From the NCBI RefSeq assembly GCF_001557535.2, contig NZ_CP014306.1:1922001-1986000 (forward strand): DNA of 64,000 nucleotides. Direction: 5' to 3'. Shown here piece by piece: positions 54,901 to 62,886 of this stretch. The notes below the pieces were generated by a model. That model worked only from the letters and a program-made list of their open reading frames with translations. It ran no database searches and had not been told where the DNA came from. Source of the DNA: Burkholderia sp. PAMC 26561 (GTDB taxonomy: Bacteria; Pseudomonadota; Gammaproteobacteria; Burkholderiales; Burkholderiaceae). Every line of letters begins with the position of its first letter. Position 1 is the first letter of the stretch. A program made the translations under genes and the position numbers.

Positions 54901-55683
54901 CTACTTTCGACCCAACAAACTCACCCCGTAAACCCCTGCCGACAGCATCGTGATCCAGAAGCTCGTTGGCCAGTCGGTGTAATACGCCAGCGTCAGCCCG
55001 ACCCACGCCTGTCCCAGCGCGAAAACGGCCGCGAGCATCACGCCGGTCGACAACCGCGTCGCCACGTTTTGCGCTGCCGCTGCCGGTCCGACCATCAGTG
55101 CGAACACGAGCAACACGCCGACGATCTGCGTCGATGCCGCCACTGCCAGCGCCGTGATCGCGAGGAACAGCACGGACACGAGCCGCAGCGATACCCCTTT
55201 GGCCTCAGCCAGCTCCGGCTGCAGCGACGCGAACAACAACGGCCGCATGATCACGGCCAACGCGCCGAGACTGACCACGGCGAGTCCAACCAGCACCAGA
55301 AGCGTTTCGTGACTCACGCCAAGCACGTTGCCAAAAAGCAGCGCGGTTGCCTGGCTTGCATACGCGGTGAAGAAGTGCAGGAACAGCAACCCGAATCCCA
55401 GCGATAAAGACAGGATCACGCCGATGGCAACATCACGTCCCGTGAGCTTTTCGCCCAGCGCGCCCATGCCGACGCCCGCAACGAGCGTGAAGCCGATCAT
55501 GCCCCAGAGCGGCGAAACGCCCACGAGCACCGCGCCGGTCGCGCCCGTGAAACCCACGTGCGACAAGGCGTGGCCCGCGAACGTCTGACCGCGCAGCACC
55601 AGAAAGTACCCGACAATGCCCGCCAGTATCGCGACGATTCCCGACGCTGCAAAGGCGTTGCGCATGAACTCGTATTCAAACAT
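54901..55683 (-). CDS. znuB: Zinc/manganese ABC transporter permease (ZnuB-like)
   Basis: Inner-membrane permease of the ABC-3 family, 260 residues with seven or eight hydrophobic helices. The start is MFEYEFMRNAFAASGIVAIL; FAGHALSHVGFTGATGAVL is the family motif near residue 37, and QIVGVLLVFALMVGPAAAA is the second. Its start overlaps the end of the ATPase gene by 8 bp, so both are made together. Longer frames upstream (to 55734) lie inside the ATPase's His-rich tail and are not used. Zinc versus manganese cannot be fixed from the permease. Confidence 0.9.
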   Translation of the reverse strand: MFEYEFMRNAFAASGIVAILAGIVGYFLVLRGQTFAGHALSHVGFTGATGAVLVGVSPLWGMIGFTLVAGVGMGALGEKLTGRDVAIGVILSLSLGFGLLFLHFFTAYASQATALLFGNVLGVSHETLLVLVGLAVVSLGALAVIMRPLLFASLQPELAEAKGVSLRLVSVLFLAITALAVAASTQIVGVLLVFALMVGPAAAAQNVATRLSTGVMLAAVFALGQAWVGLTLAYYTDWPTSFWITMLSAGVYGVSLLGRK

Positions 55684-56575
55684 CGTGGGAATGCGTTCCG
55701 GAGTGGTGATGACCGTGATCGTGACCATGGTCATGGTCGTGAGAATGCGAATGACCGTCGGGGCCGTCTTCGTGGGCGTGATCGAGCTTGTCGACTTCCA
55801 CGTCGCCGGCCATGACGAAGATGCGGCCGTTCACGCGCATCACGTCGATCGGCGATCCATAAAGCTGCGAGAGAACCGGCTTGGTAATGACTTCATCGAT
55901 CGTGCCGAGCGCCGCGCGGCCATTGCCGAGATACAGCACGCGGTCAATGGAGTTCAGCAGCGGATTGAGTTCGTGCGCCGAGAACAGCACGGTAATCCCG
56001 AGCTCGCGCTGCACGCGCCGCACGAGATCGACAACGCCGGTCTGGTGACGCGGATCGAGACTGATCAGCGGTTCATCGAGGAGAAGGAGTTTCGGGTCGC
56101 CGAGCAGGCATTGCGCGAGCAGCAAGCGCTGACGTTCGCCGCCAGACAACTCGGACAAAGGACGCGCGGCGAGCGCGCGGCCATCGACGAGATCGAGCAC
56201 GCGATCCACGTCGGCTTGTGCCGCGGCACTTGCACGCGGCAAACCCCAGCGGTGACCATCGGCGGCCATCGCGACAAAATCGCGGCCACGCACGCGCCGT
56301 CCGGCAAGACCGCTGCGTATCTGCGGCATATAACCAATCGATGCATTGCCGCGCACCACCGCCGCGCCGTTCACGCGGATCGCGCCTTGGGACAAGGGCA
56401 GGAGCCCGAGCATCGCGCGCATGAGCGTGGTCTTCCCGGCGCCATTCGGCCCCAGCACGCCGATAAACTCACCCGCCGCGACGCTGAAGCTCGCGTCGTT
56501 CAGGATCGGCCGGCCGCCGAGTTCAAGCGTGACGTGCTCGACGGTTAGCGCCCCCGCTTTTGTCGATGCCGTCAT
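55676..56575 (-). CDS. znuC: Zinc/manganese ABC transporter ATPase with His-rich tail (ZnuC-like)
   Basis: Cytoplasmic ATPase of the importer. 299 residues: Walker A GPNGAGKTT, Q-loop MPQI, signature LSGGERQR, Walker B LLLLDEPL and the switch His in LFSAHEL, all within residues 1-215. The C-terminal 35 residues hold 14 histidines alternating with Asp, Ser and Gly, forming a metal-binding tail not present in standard ZnuC. The start MTASTK (56575) is used because an 8-residue longer version has no ribosome site. The gene is between znuA (28-bp gap) and znuB (overlap). Confidence 0.92.
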   Translation of the reverse strand: MTASTKAGALTVEHVTLELGGRPILNDASFSVAAGEFIGVLGPNGAGKTTLMRAMLGLLPLSQGAIRVNGAAVVRGNASIGYMPQIRSGLAGRRVRGRDFVAMAADGHRWGLPRASAAAQADVDRVLDLVDGRALAARPLSELSGGERQRLLLAQCLLGDPKLLLLDEPLISLDPRHQTGVVDLVRRVQRELGITVLFSAHELNPLLNSIDRVLYLGNGRAALGTIDEVITKPVLSQLYGSPIDVMRVNGRIFVMAGDVEVDKLDHAHEDGPDGHSHSHDHDHGHDHGHHHSGTHSHDV

Positions 56576-56603
56576 CAAGACGCATCCTCGAACGTCCAAA
56601 CAC

Positions 56604-57500
56604 TCATCTCGTCTTTCCCTGCAACGCAGCCGACAACGCGTCGAGCTGCGAGGTCATCCATGTCTGGAAGGTCTTGCCGGCGGGCAGCGTCTCGGTGACG
56701 CTGATGCTCGGCACGTGTGAATCGTGAGCTACTTTCAGCATGCGCTTGGTCAACGCTTCCGTTGCCTGACTGTTATAGATCAGCACGTGCACCTGACGAT
56801 CACGCAAATCCTTTTCGAACGCGGCGATATCCGAGGCGCTCGGTTCCGTATCGTTCATGGCGGCAAGCTGGAAGCGGGCATTGCGCATATCGAGGCCGAT
56901 CGCATCCGACATATAGCCGAATACAGGTTCCGTGGCCGTCACGGGCACGCCCTTGAACTGGCTTTTGAGCGCGGCGACACGCGTGTCGATGGGTTTCAAC
57001 GACGTCAGGAACGTATCCAGTCGCGCATCGTAATCAGCCTTGTGCGCCGGGTCTGCCTGGACCAGATACGCGCTTACCGCTTTTGCGACAGTCGGCATGG
57101 TGGCCGGGTCATACCAAAGGTGGGGATTATCGCCGGATTTCTTGCCTGTCAGTTGAGCCGCGACGATTGTCGTGCGTCCTTTTCCCTTCGATGCCCCAAG
57201 CAGCTTGTCCATCCACGGATCGTAGTCGGCGCCGTTATACACGACAAGCGCCGCGTTCTGCAACGCGCGGGCGGTCTTCGGGCTGGCTTCGAAGAGATGC
57301 GGATCTTCGTCGGGGTTGCTCAGGATGCTGGTCACCTGGACGTGATTGCCGCCGAGTTGCTGCACCACATCGCCGTAGAAATTCTCGGCCGCGACCACCG
57401 CGACTGTCCCGTTGGCCGCGGTTTGCGCCACGGCTGTCCCGCCGAAGCTTGCAGAGAAAAGGGCAGTGCAGGTCAATAAAGCAGCGACAAGTTTGCTCAT
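56604..57500 (-). CDS. znuA: Zinc/manganese ABC transporter substrate-binding protein (ZnuA-like)
   Basis: Periplasmic binding protein of cluster A-I, 298 residues, with a signal peptide cut near VAQ (about residue 25). Metal ligands are expected in the motifs DEDPHLFEASP (His), DNPHLWYDP (His) and the later acidic segment around MNDTEPSASD; EPVFGYMSD is also characteristic. The His-rich loop found in many zinc-specific ZnuA proteins is missing here. It is the first gene of the znuACB operon; the divergent promoter region contains a TGATA-N5-TATCA dyad. Zinc is the most likely metal, with manganese possible. Confidence 0.9.
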   Translation of the reverse strand: MSKLVAALLTCTALFSASFGGTAVAQTAANGTVAVVAAENFYGDVVQQLGGNHVQVTSILSNPDEDPHLFEASPKTARALQNAALVVYNGADYDPWMDKLLGASKGKGRTTIVAAQLTGKKSGDNPHLWYDPATMPTVAKAVSAYLVQADPAHKADYDARLDTFLTSLKPIDTRVAALKSQFKGVPVTATEPVFGYMSDAIGLDMRNARFQLAAMNDTEPSASDIAAFEKDLRDRQVHVLIYNSQATEALTKRMLKVAHDSHVPSISVTETLPAGKTFQTWMTSQLDALSAALQGKTR

Positions 57501-57853
57501 GGCGTTTCCTGGGATGGGTTTGTAAGGACGAGGAGCCCATATCAAAGGCGACGTCCGAATTGACCGCGATGATATAACGTATCACTCGATCATGCACCTT
57601 TGGACGTATGACCAAAGCATGTCGAGCACGCTTTCGGGCGTATCGACGCGTCCCGCAAAGCCACGCCGGTTGGGGTTTTCCCGCAGTTTTAGGTGCCTTT
57701 CCCGCGTCGCAGCATCGAAACATCACAACGTGCCTTGACACCGCCTCACGCGTCACCGATCATTCGACCACGCAGAGAGCAATTGATCACGCGATGAGCG
57801 TTCGCTCACTGCCCGAGCGAACAAAGCGGTCAAAAGACGAACCGGAGACAACC
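57501..57853. promoter_or_regulatory. Divergent region between znuA and the polyol dehydrogenase gene
   Basis: 353 bp without a supported gene. At 57570-57584 lies the dyad TGATATAACGTATCA, a partial match to Zur-type boxes, upstream of znuA. At 57800-57822 GTTCGCTC and GAGCGAAC form an 8-bp hairpin or operator 31 bp before the dehydrogenase start. Confidence 0.45.
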
Positions 57854-58627
57854 GTGAAATTGCAGGACAAGGTAGCTATCGTGACGGGTGCGGCCAGCGG
57901 TATCGGCGAAGCGGTCACCAAACGATTCCTGGACGAAGGCGCAAAGGTCGTCGTCGTCGATTTGAAAGATGAAGCCGAACTGGCGCAGCGTTTTGCGGAT
58001 TACGCGGGCAACGTACTGGCAGTCAAAGCCGACGTCACCAGGCGCGAGGATCTGGAGCGCATTGTCTCTTCTACCGTCGACAAGTTCGGCGGCATCGACA
58101 TCCTGTACAACAACGCGGCGCTCTTCGACATGCGCCCGATCCTCGACGAATCCTGGGACATCTTCGATCGTCTTTTCGCGGTGAACGTGAAAGGCATGTT
58201 CTTCCTGATGCAGCTCGTCGCGCAGCAAATGGTCAAGCAAGGCCGTGGCGGCAAGATCGTCAACATGTCGTCGCAGGCGGGTCGCCGCGGCGAGGCGCTA
58301 GTTTCCCACTATTGCGCAACCAAGGCCGCCGTGATCAGCTACACGCAATCGGCAGCACTTGGTCTTGCGCAGCATGGCATCAACGTGAACAGCATCGCAC
58401 CGGGCGTGGTCGATACCCCGATGTGGGAAACCGTCGATGCGCTTTTCGCAAAATATGAAAACCGTCCGCTCGGCGAGAAGAAGCGCCTGGTCGGCGAAGC
58501 GGTACCGCTGGGGCGCATGGGCCTGCCGAACGATCTGACGGGCGCGGCCTTGTTCCTGGTATCGGCGGATTCGGATTACATTACCGCGCAGACGCTGAAT
58601 GTGGATGGCGGCAACTGGATGAGCTGA
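57854..58627 (+). CDS. SDR-family polyol (sorbitol/L-iditol) dehydrogenase
   Basis: NAD-dependent short-chain dehydrogenase of 257 residues. The Rossmann motif is TGAASGIGE, the NNAA motif is in ILYNNAALFD, and the catalytic triad is Ser in VNMSSQAGR with the YCATK Tyr-Lys pair; the closing TLNVDGGNWMS is standard. Sorbitol dehydrogenases (PolS/SmoS) of this type head polyol transport operons, exactly as here. The start is a GTG at 57854 (KLQDKVAIV) with GGAGA five nt upstream; an in-frame ATG at 57794 would add a basic leader. The exact sugar alcohol is not determined. Confidence 0.88.
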   Translation: MKLQDKVAIVTGAASGIGEAVTKRFLDEGAKVVVVDLKDEAELAQRFADYAGNVLAVKADVTRREDLERIVSSTVDKFGGIDILYNNAALFDMRPILDESWDIFDRLFAVNVKGMFFLMQLVAQQMVKQGRGGKIVNMSSQAGRRGEALVSHYCATKAAVISYTQSAALGLAQHGINVNSIAPGVVDTPMWETVDALFAKYENRPLGEKKRLVGEAVPLGRMGLPNDLTGAALFLVSADSDYITAQTLNVDGGNWMS

Positions 58628-58803
58628 ACCTGTGGGCGGCGATGGCATTGAAAGCCGCATCGAAATCCGCCCGCAACGAATTCACGTTTCACGAGTACCA
58701 GAAAGTACGTAGTAGCCCGTATCAATCCGATCAGCCGATGATCGACGCGTCATGCAAGCCCGCAGCACGAGCGCCGTGCTAACGATAAAGGAGACGAAAC
58801 AAC

Positions 58804-60147
58804 ATGAAACGCGCCACATTCACTCTTAAAAACCTGCCGATGCGCTCATTCGCGTGCGCCGCATTCGCTGCAGCCGCGCTTGTGCCGGTTGCCTCGAAGG
58901 CCGCGACCGTGACCATCGCGACACTTAACAACCCGGACATGATCGAGTTGAAGAAGCTGTCGCCGGCGTTCGAAAAAGCCAATCCGGATATCCAGTTGAA
59001 GTGGGTCATCCTGGAAGAAAACGTGCTGCGTCAACGCGCCACCACCGACATCACCACGAACAGCGGCCAGTTCGACGTGATGGCGATCGGTACGTACGAA
59101 GCGCCGCAATGGGGCAAGCGCGGCTGGCTCGTGCCAATGACGAATCTCCCGGCTGACTACGATCTCGACGACGTGGTGAAGACCGCACGCGATGGCCTCT
59201 CGTATAACGGCCAGTTGTACGCGCTGCCGTTCTATGTCGAAAGCTCGATGACGTATTACCGCAAGGACCTGTTCGAAGCGGCCGGCCTGAAGATGCCGGA
59301 TCAGCCGACCTACGACCAGATCAAGCAATTCGCCGACAAGCTCACCGACAAAGCCAAGGGCCAGTACGGCATCTGCTTGCGCGGCAAGGCGGGCTGGGGC
59401 GAGAACATGGCGTTCGTATCGACGCTCGTGAATACGTACGGCGGCCGCTGGTTCGACGAGAACTGGAAGGCGCAGCTCGACACGCCGGAATGGCACAAGG
59501 CGATCACGTTCTACGCCGACTTGCTGAAGAACGACGGTCCTCCGGGAGCCAGCTCGAACGGCTTCAACGAGAACCTGACGCTGATGTCTTCGGGCAAGTG
59601 CGCAATGTGGATCGATGCCACGGTTGCAGCCGGCATGCTCTACAACAAGTCGCAATCGCAAGTCGCGGACAAGATCGGCTTTGCTGCAGCGCCGGTTGCC
59701 GTGACGCCGAAGGGCTCGCACTGGTTGTGGTCGTGGTCGCTGGCCATTCCGAAGACGTCGAAGTCGCAAGACGCCGCGAAGAAGTTCGCGACGTGGGCGA
59801 CATCGAAGGAATACATCCAGTTGGCTGCGAAAGATGAAGGCTGGGCATCGGTTCCTCCGGGCACGCGCAAGTCGACCTACGCCAATCCTGAGTACAAGAA
59901 GGCTGCGCCGTTTGGCGACTTCGTGCTGAGCGCAATTGAATCGGCTAACCCGAACGATTCTTCGATGAAGAAGATTCCGTACACCGGCGTTCAGTTCGTC
60001 GGCATTCCGGAGTTCCAGTCGTTCGGAACGGTGGTCGGCCAGTCGATAGCAGGCGTGGTTGCAGGACAAACCACTGTCGATGCAGCATTGAAAGCAGGCA
60101 ACGCGACCGCGGACCGTGCGGTGAAGCAAGCCGGTTATCAAAAGTAA
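58804..60147 (+). CDS. Sugar-alcohol ABC transporter substrate-binding protein (SmoE-like)
   Basis: Periplasmic binding protein of the extracellular solute-binding family 1, 447 residues. A long signal peptide ends near SKA (about residue 33); then ATVTIATLNNPDMIELKKLSPAFEK, GQFDVMAIGTYEAPQWGKRGWL and FYVESSMTYYRKDLFEAAG are the typical first-domain strands. The family comprises polyol (sorbitol/mannitol) binding proteins. GGAGA lies upstream of the ATG. The gene is followed by two permeases, a phosphatase and the ATPase, all on one strand. Confidence 0.9.
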   Translation: MKRATFTLKNLPMRSFACAAFAAAALVPVASKAATVTIATLNNPDMIELKKLSPAFEKANPDIQLKWVILEENVLRQRATTDITTNSGQFDVMAIGTYEAPQWGKRGWLVPMTNLPADYDLDDVVKTARDGLSYNGQLYALPFYVESSMTYYRKDLFEAAGLKMPDQPTYDQIKQFADKLTDKAKGQYGICLRGKAGWGENMAFVSTLVNTYGGRWFDENWKAQLDTPEWHKAITFYADLLKNDGPPGASSNGFNENLTLMSSGKCAMWIDATVAAGMLYNKSQSQVADKIGFAAAPVAVTPKGSHWLWSWSLAIPKTSKSQDAAKKFATWATSKEYIQLAAKDEGWASVPPGTRKSTYANPEYKKAAPFGDFVLSAIESANPNDSSMKKIPYTGVQFVGIPEFQSFGTVVGQSIAGVVAGQTTVDAALKAGNATADRAVKQAGYQK

Positions 60148-60274
60148 TCCGAAGTAAGTTCTCTGGCAGTCGAGGCCCACACTCCTGGCGCCTAATGTAG
60201 TACAGCAGGTCGCGCCGCTCTTTCATCAAGAGCCCACGCGCGCGGCCTGCGCTTCATCGAGAGGTGACACGACC

Positions 60275-61210
60275 ATGAGTCAACTTAATCCCCCCATATC
60301 GAATACGTACGCGGAGTCCGCGGCGGAGCGCGACAAGAAACGCGCGAAGTCGGTGCGCTGGCTAATCACGCCGTCGACTGCCGTATTGTTTTTGTGGATG
60401 GCCATCCCGCTTGCGATGACCATCTGGTATTCGTTTTCGAAATACAACTTGCTGAACCCGGACGTAAAGGGCTTCGCTGGCCTCGATAATTACGAGTTCC
60501 TCGCGACCGACCCGGCCTTCGGTCCGTCGATTGTCCATACGCTGGTGCTGATCGGTTCCGTGCTTGCCATTACCGTGATCGGCGGCGTGCTGCTCGCAGT
60601 GTTGTTCGATCGGAAGTTCATCGGGCAGGGCATTGCGCGATTGCTGGTGATTGCCCCGTTCTTCGTCATGCCGACGGTCAGCGCGCTGATCTGGAAGAAC
60701 ATGATCCTGCACCCGGTCTACGGACTGGTCGCTTCAGCAATGCGATCGATGGGGATGCAGCCGATCGACTGGTTTGGCGAGTATCCACTGTTTGCGGTGA
60801 TCATGATTGTCGCGTGGCAATGGCTGCCGTTCGCGTTCCTGATTCTCTTCACGGCGATCCAGTCGCTCGACCAGGAGCAAAAGGAAGCGGCGCGGATCGA
60901 CGGTGCGGGCGCTTTCTCGATGTTCTTCTACATCACGCTGCCGCACCTGAAGCGCGCGATTGCCGTGGTCGTGATGATGGAAACCATTTTCCTGCTGTCG
61001 ATCTTCGCCGAAATCTATACGACAACCGGCGGCGGTCCCGGCACAGCGACGACCAACCTGTCGTACCTGATCTACTCGCTTGGCTTGCAGCAATTCGACG
61101 TGGGCCTGGCATCGGCGGGCGGCATTCTGGCGGTCGTGCTGGCGAATATCGTGGCGTTCTTCCTCGTGCGGATGCTCTCGAAGAACCTGAAAGGGGAGTA
61201 CGAATCATGA
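60275..61210 (+). CDS. Sugar-alcohol ABC transporter permease (SmoF-like)
   Basis: First inner-membrane permease of the transporter, 311 residues, six transmembrane helices. After a hydrophilic 30-residue N-terminus comes WLITPSTAVLFLWMAIPLAM. The EAA loop that docks the ATPase is EQKEAARIDGAGAFSMFFYI. GAGAGGTGA lies before the ATG. The stop overlaps the next permease start (ATGA at 61207-61210), so the two subunits are translationally coupled and should form a heterodimer. Confidence 0.93.
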   Translation: MSQLNPPISNTYAESAAERDKKRAKSVRWLITPSTAVLFLWMAIPLAMTIWYSFSKYNLLNPDVKGFAGLDNYEFLATDPAFGPSIVHTLVLIGSVLAITVIGGVLLAVLFDRKFIGQGIARLLVIAPFFVMPTVSALIWKNMILHPVYGLVASAMRSMGMQPIDWFGEYPLFAVIMIVAWQWLPFAFLILFTAIQSLDQEQKEAARIDGAGAFSMFFYITLPHLKRAIAVVVMMETIFLLSIFAEIYTTTGGGPGTATTNLSYLIYSLGLQQFDVGLASAGGILAVVLANIVAFFLVRMLSKNLKGEYES

Positions 61211-62055
61211 GCCATCCCGTTACCGCAACAACGTCCGCGCCGTTTCTCGATACGCTCAAGCGCAGCGTGCTTGGCGTGATTGCCTGGCTGTTCGCGCTGC
61301 TGCTGTTCTTCCCGATCTTCTGGATGACCATCACGGCATTCAAGACGGAGCAGCAGGCGTATTCGTCGTCGCTCTTTTTCACGCCGACACTCGACAGTTT
61401 TCGCGAGGTCTTCGCGCGCAGCAACTACTTTGCGTTTGCGTGGAATTCCATCCTGATCTCGGTCGGCGTCACGGTGATCTGCTTGTTGTTCGCCGTGCCG
61501 TGCGCCTATGCAATGGCGTTCTTCCCGACGAAGAAGACGCAGAAGGTTCTGCTGTGGATGCTGTCGACGAAGATGATGCCGTCGGTCGGCGTGCTGGTGC
61601 CGATCTACTTGCTGTGGAAGAACACCGGCATGCTCGACACCGTGTGGGGCTTGATCATCGTTTATACGCTGATCAATTTGCCGATCGCCGTATGGATGTC
61701 GTACACGTACTTCAACGAGATCCCGCGCGACATTCTGGAAGCAGGCCGTATAGATGGCGCGGCGACGTGGCAGGAAATCGTCTATCTGCTCATGCCCATG
61801 TCTTTGCCGGGACTCGCGTCCACGGGTCTGCTGCTCGTGATCCTGTCGTGGAACGAGGCATTCTGGAGTATCAACTTGTCGAGCTCGAACGCGGCGCCGC
61901 TGACAGTGTTCATCGCTTCGTATTCAAGTCCTGAAGGGTTGTTCTGGGCCAAGCTTTCGGCGGCGTCGTTGCTGGCGGTTGCGCCAATTCTGATCGTCGG
62001 CTGGCTGTCGCAGAAACAGCTCGTGCGCGGACTGACCTTCGGCGCAGTGAAGTAG
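61207..62055 (+). CDS. Sugar-alcohol ABC transporter permease (SmoG-like)
   Basis: Second permease, 282 residues, six transmembrane helices (MalG type). The EAA loop is PRDILEAGRIDGAATWQEIV, and the C-terminal VGWLSQKQLVRGLTFGAVK is characteristic of the subfamily. The ATG at 61207 is embedded in the stop of the preceding gene; the much longer frame from 60814 lies inside that gene. It precedes the HAD phosphatase gene by 41 bp. Confidence 0.93.
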   Translation: MSHPVTATTSAPFLDTLKRSVLGVIAWLFALLLFFPIFWMTITAFKTEQQAYSSSLFFTPTLDSFREVFARSNYFAFAWNSILISVGVTVICLLFAVPCAYAMAFFPTKKTQKVLLWMLSTKMMPSVGVLVPIYLLWKNTGMLDTVWGLIIVYTLINLPIAVWMSYTYFNEIPRDILEAGRIDGAATWQEIVYLLMPMSLPGLASTGLLLVILSWNEAFWSINLSSSNAAPLTVFIASYSSPEGLFWAKLSAASLLAVAPILIVGWLSQKQLVRGLTFGAVK

Positions 62056-62096
62056 CGCAGTGACGTCGTACATGTAGCACTTTAGAGGCCGATCCA

Positions 62097-62837
62097 GTGA
62101 ACTTGAACTTGTCCCAAGCCGGCGCAGCGGGTGCATCCAGTGCAGCCGCTGCCCACGACGATCACCTGCTGATCTGCGATTGCGACGGCGTGCTGATCGA
62201 CAGCGAAGCCATCGCGGGCCGCATGCTCGTGCAGGAGATCGAGACGCTCTGGCCCGGCGTGGACGCTGAACCGATCGTCACGCCGCTGCTCGGACTGCGC
62301 ATTGAAACGGTCCTCAGGCGGGCGGCTGAAACGCTTGGGCAGACGCTCGATGCCGCGCAGATCGATGCGATCCGGGCGGTCGTGGAAGCGTCGGCGGTAG
62401 AAGCGCCGGCGGTCGATGGCATTGATTCAGCGCTCGGCCGCATTTCGCTGCGCAAGGCCTGCGCGAGCAACAGTTTTACGTCGTATGTGGAAGCCGTGCT
62501 GAGCCGCACGGGCCTCGTGCGCTATTTCGGCGAGCGTCTTTTTTGCGCCGACACGGTCGCGAATCCGAAGCCCGCGCCCGACGTGTATCTGGCGGCTGCA
62601 CGCACCTTGCGTGTCGCGCCCGAGCGTTGCGTGGTGGTGGAAGACAGCGTGACCGGTGTGACGGCGGCGTCAGCGGCGGGTATGACGGTGCTGGGTTTCG
62701 TGGGCGGCGGTCATGCAAGTGAAGGACAAATCGATGCGCTGAAACGTGCTGGCGCAAGTGTCGTGTTCGACGAGATGGGGCAGCTCCCCGCGCTTGTCGA
62801 ACAGTGGCTGCAAAACGCAAGCTTTGAACTGCCTTGA
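62097..62837 (+). CDS. HAD-superfamily phosphatase of the polyol operon
   Basis: Cytoplasmic phosphatase of 246 residues. HAD motif I is ICDCDGVLIDSE (nucleophile Asp and acid/base Asp); a helical cap follows, then motif II near SNSFTSYVEAVL, motif III Lys in NPKPAPDVYLAAA and motif IV VVVEDSVTGVTAA. It resembles phosphoglycolate/beta-phosphoglucomutase-type HAD proteins. Its place between permease and ATPase genes suggests that it acts on a phosphorylated polyol or sugar. The start is a GTG at 62097 with no strong ribosome site; the first 20 residues are Ala-rich. Confidence 0.86.
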   Translation: MNLNLSQAGAAGASSAAAAHDDHLLICDCDGVLIDSEAIAGRMLVQEIETLWPGVDAEPIVTPLLGLRIETVLRRAAETLGQTLDAAQIDAIRAVVEASAVEAPAVDGIDSALGRISLRKACASNSFTSYVEAVLSRTGLVRYFGERLFCADTVANPKPAPDVYLAAARTLRVAPERCVVVEDSVTGVTAASAAGMTVLGFVGGGHASEGQIDALKRAGASVVFDEMGQLPALVEQWLQNASFELP

Positions 62838-62886
62838 GCCTTGTGCTCGCAGAAAACAAAGCGAAGTTAAAGACGGAGACTCCATC

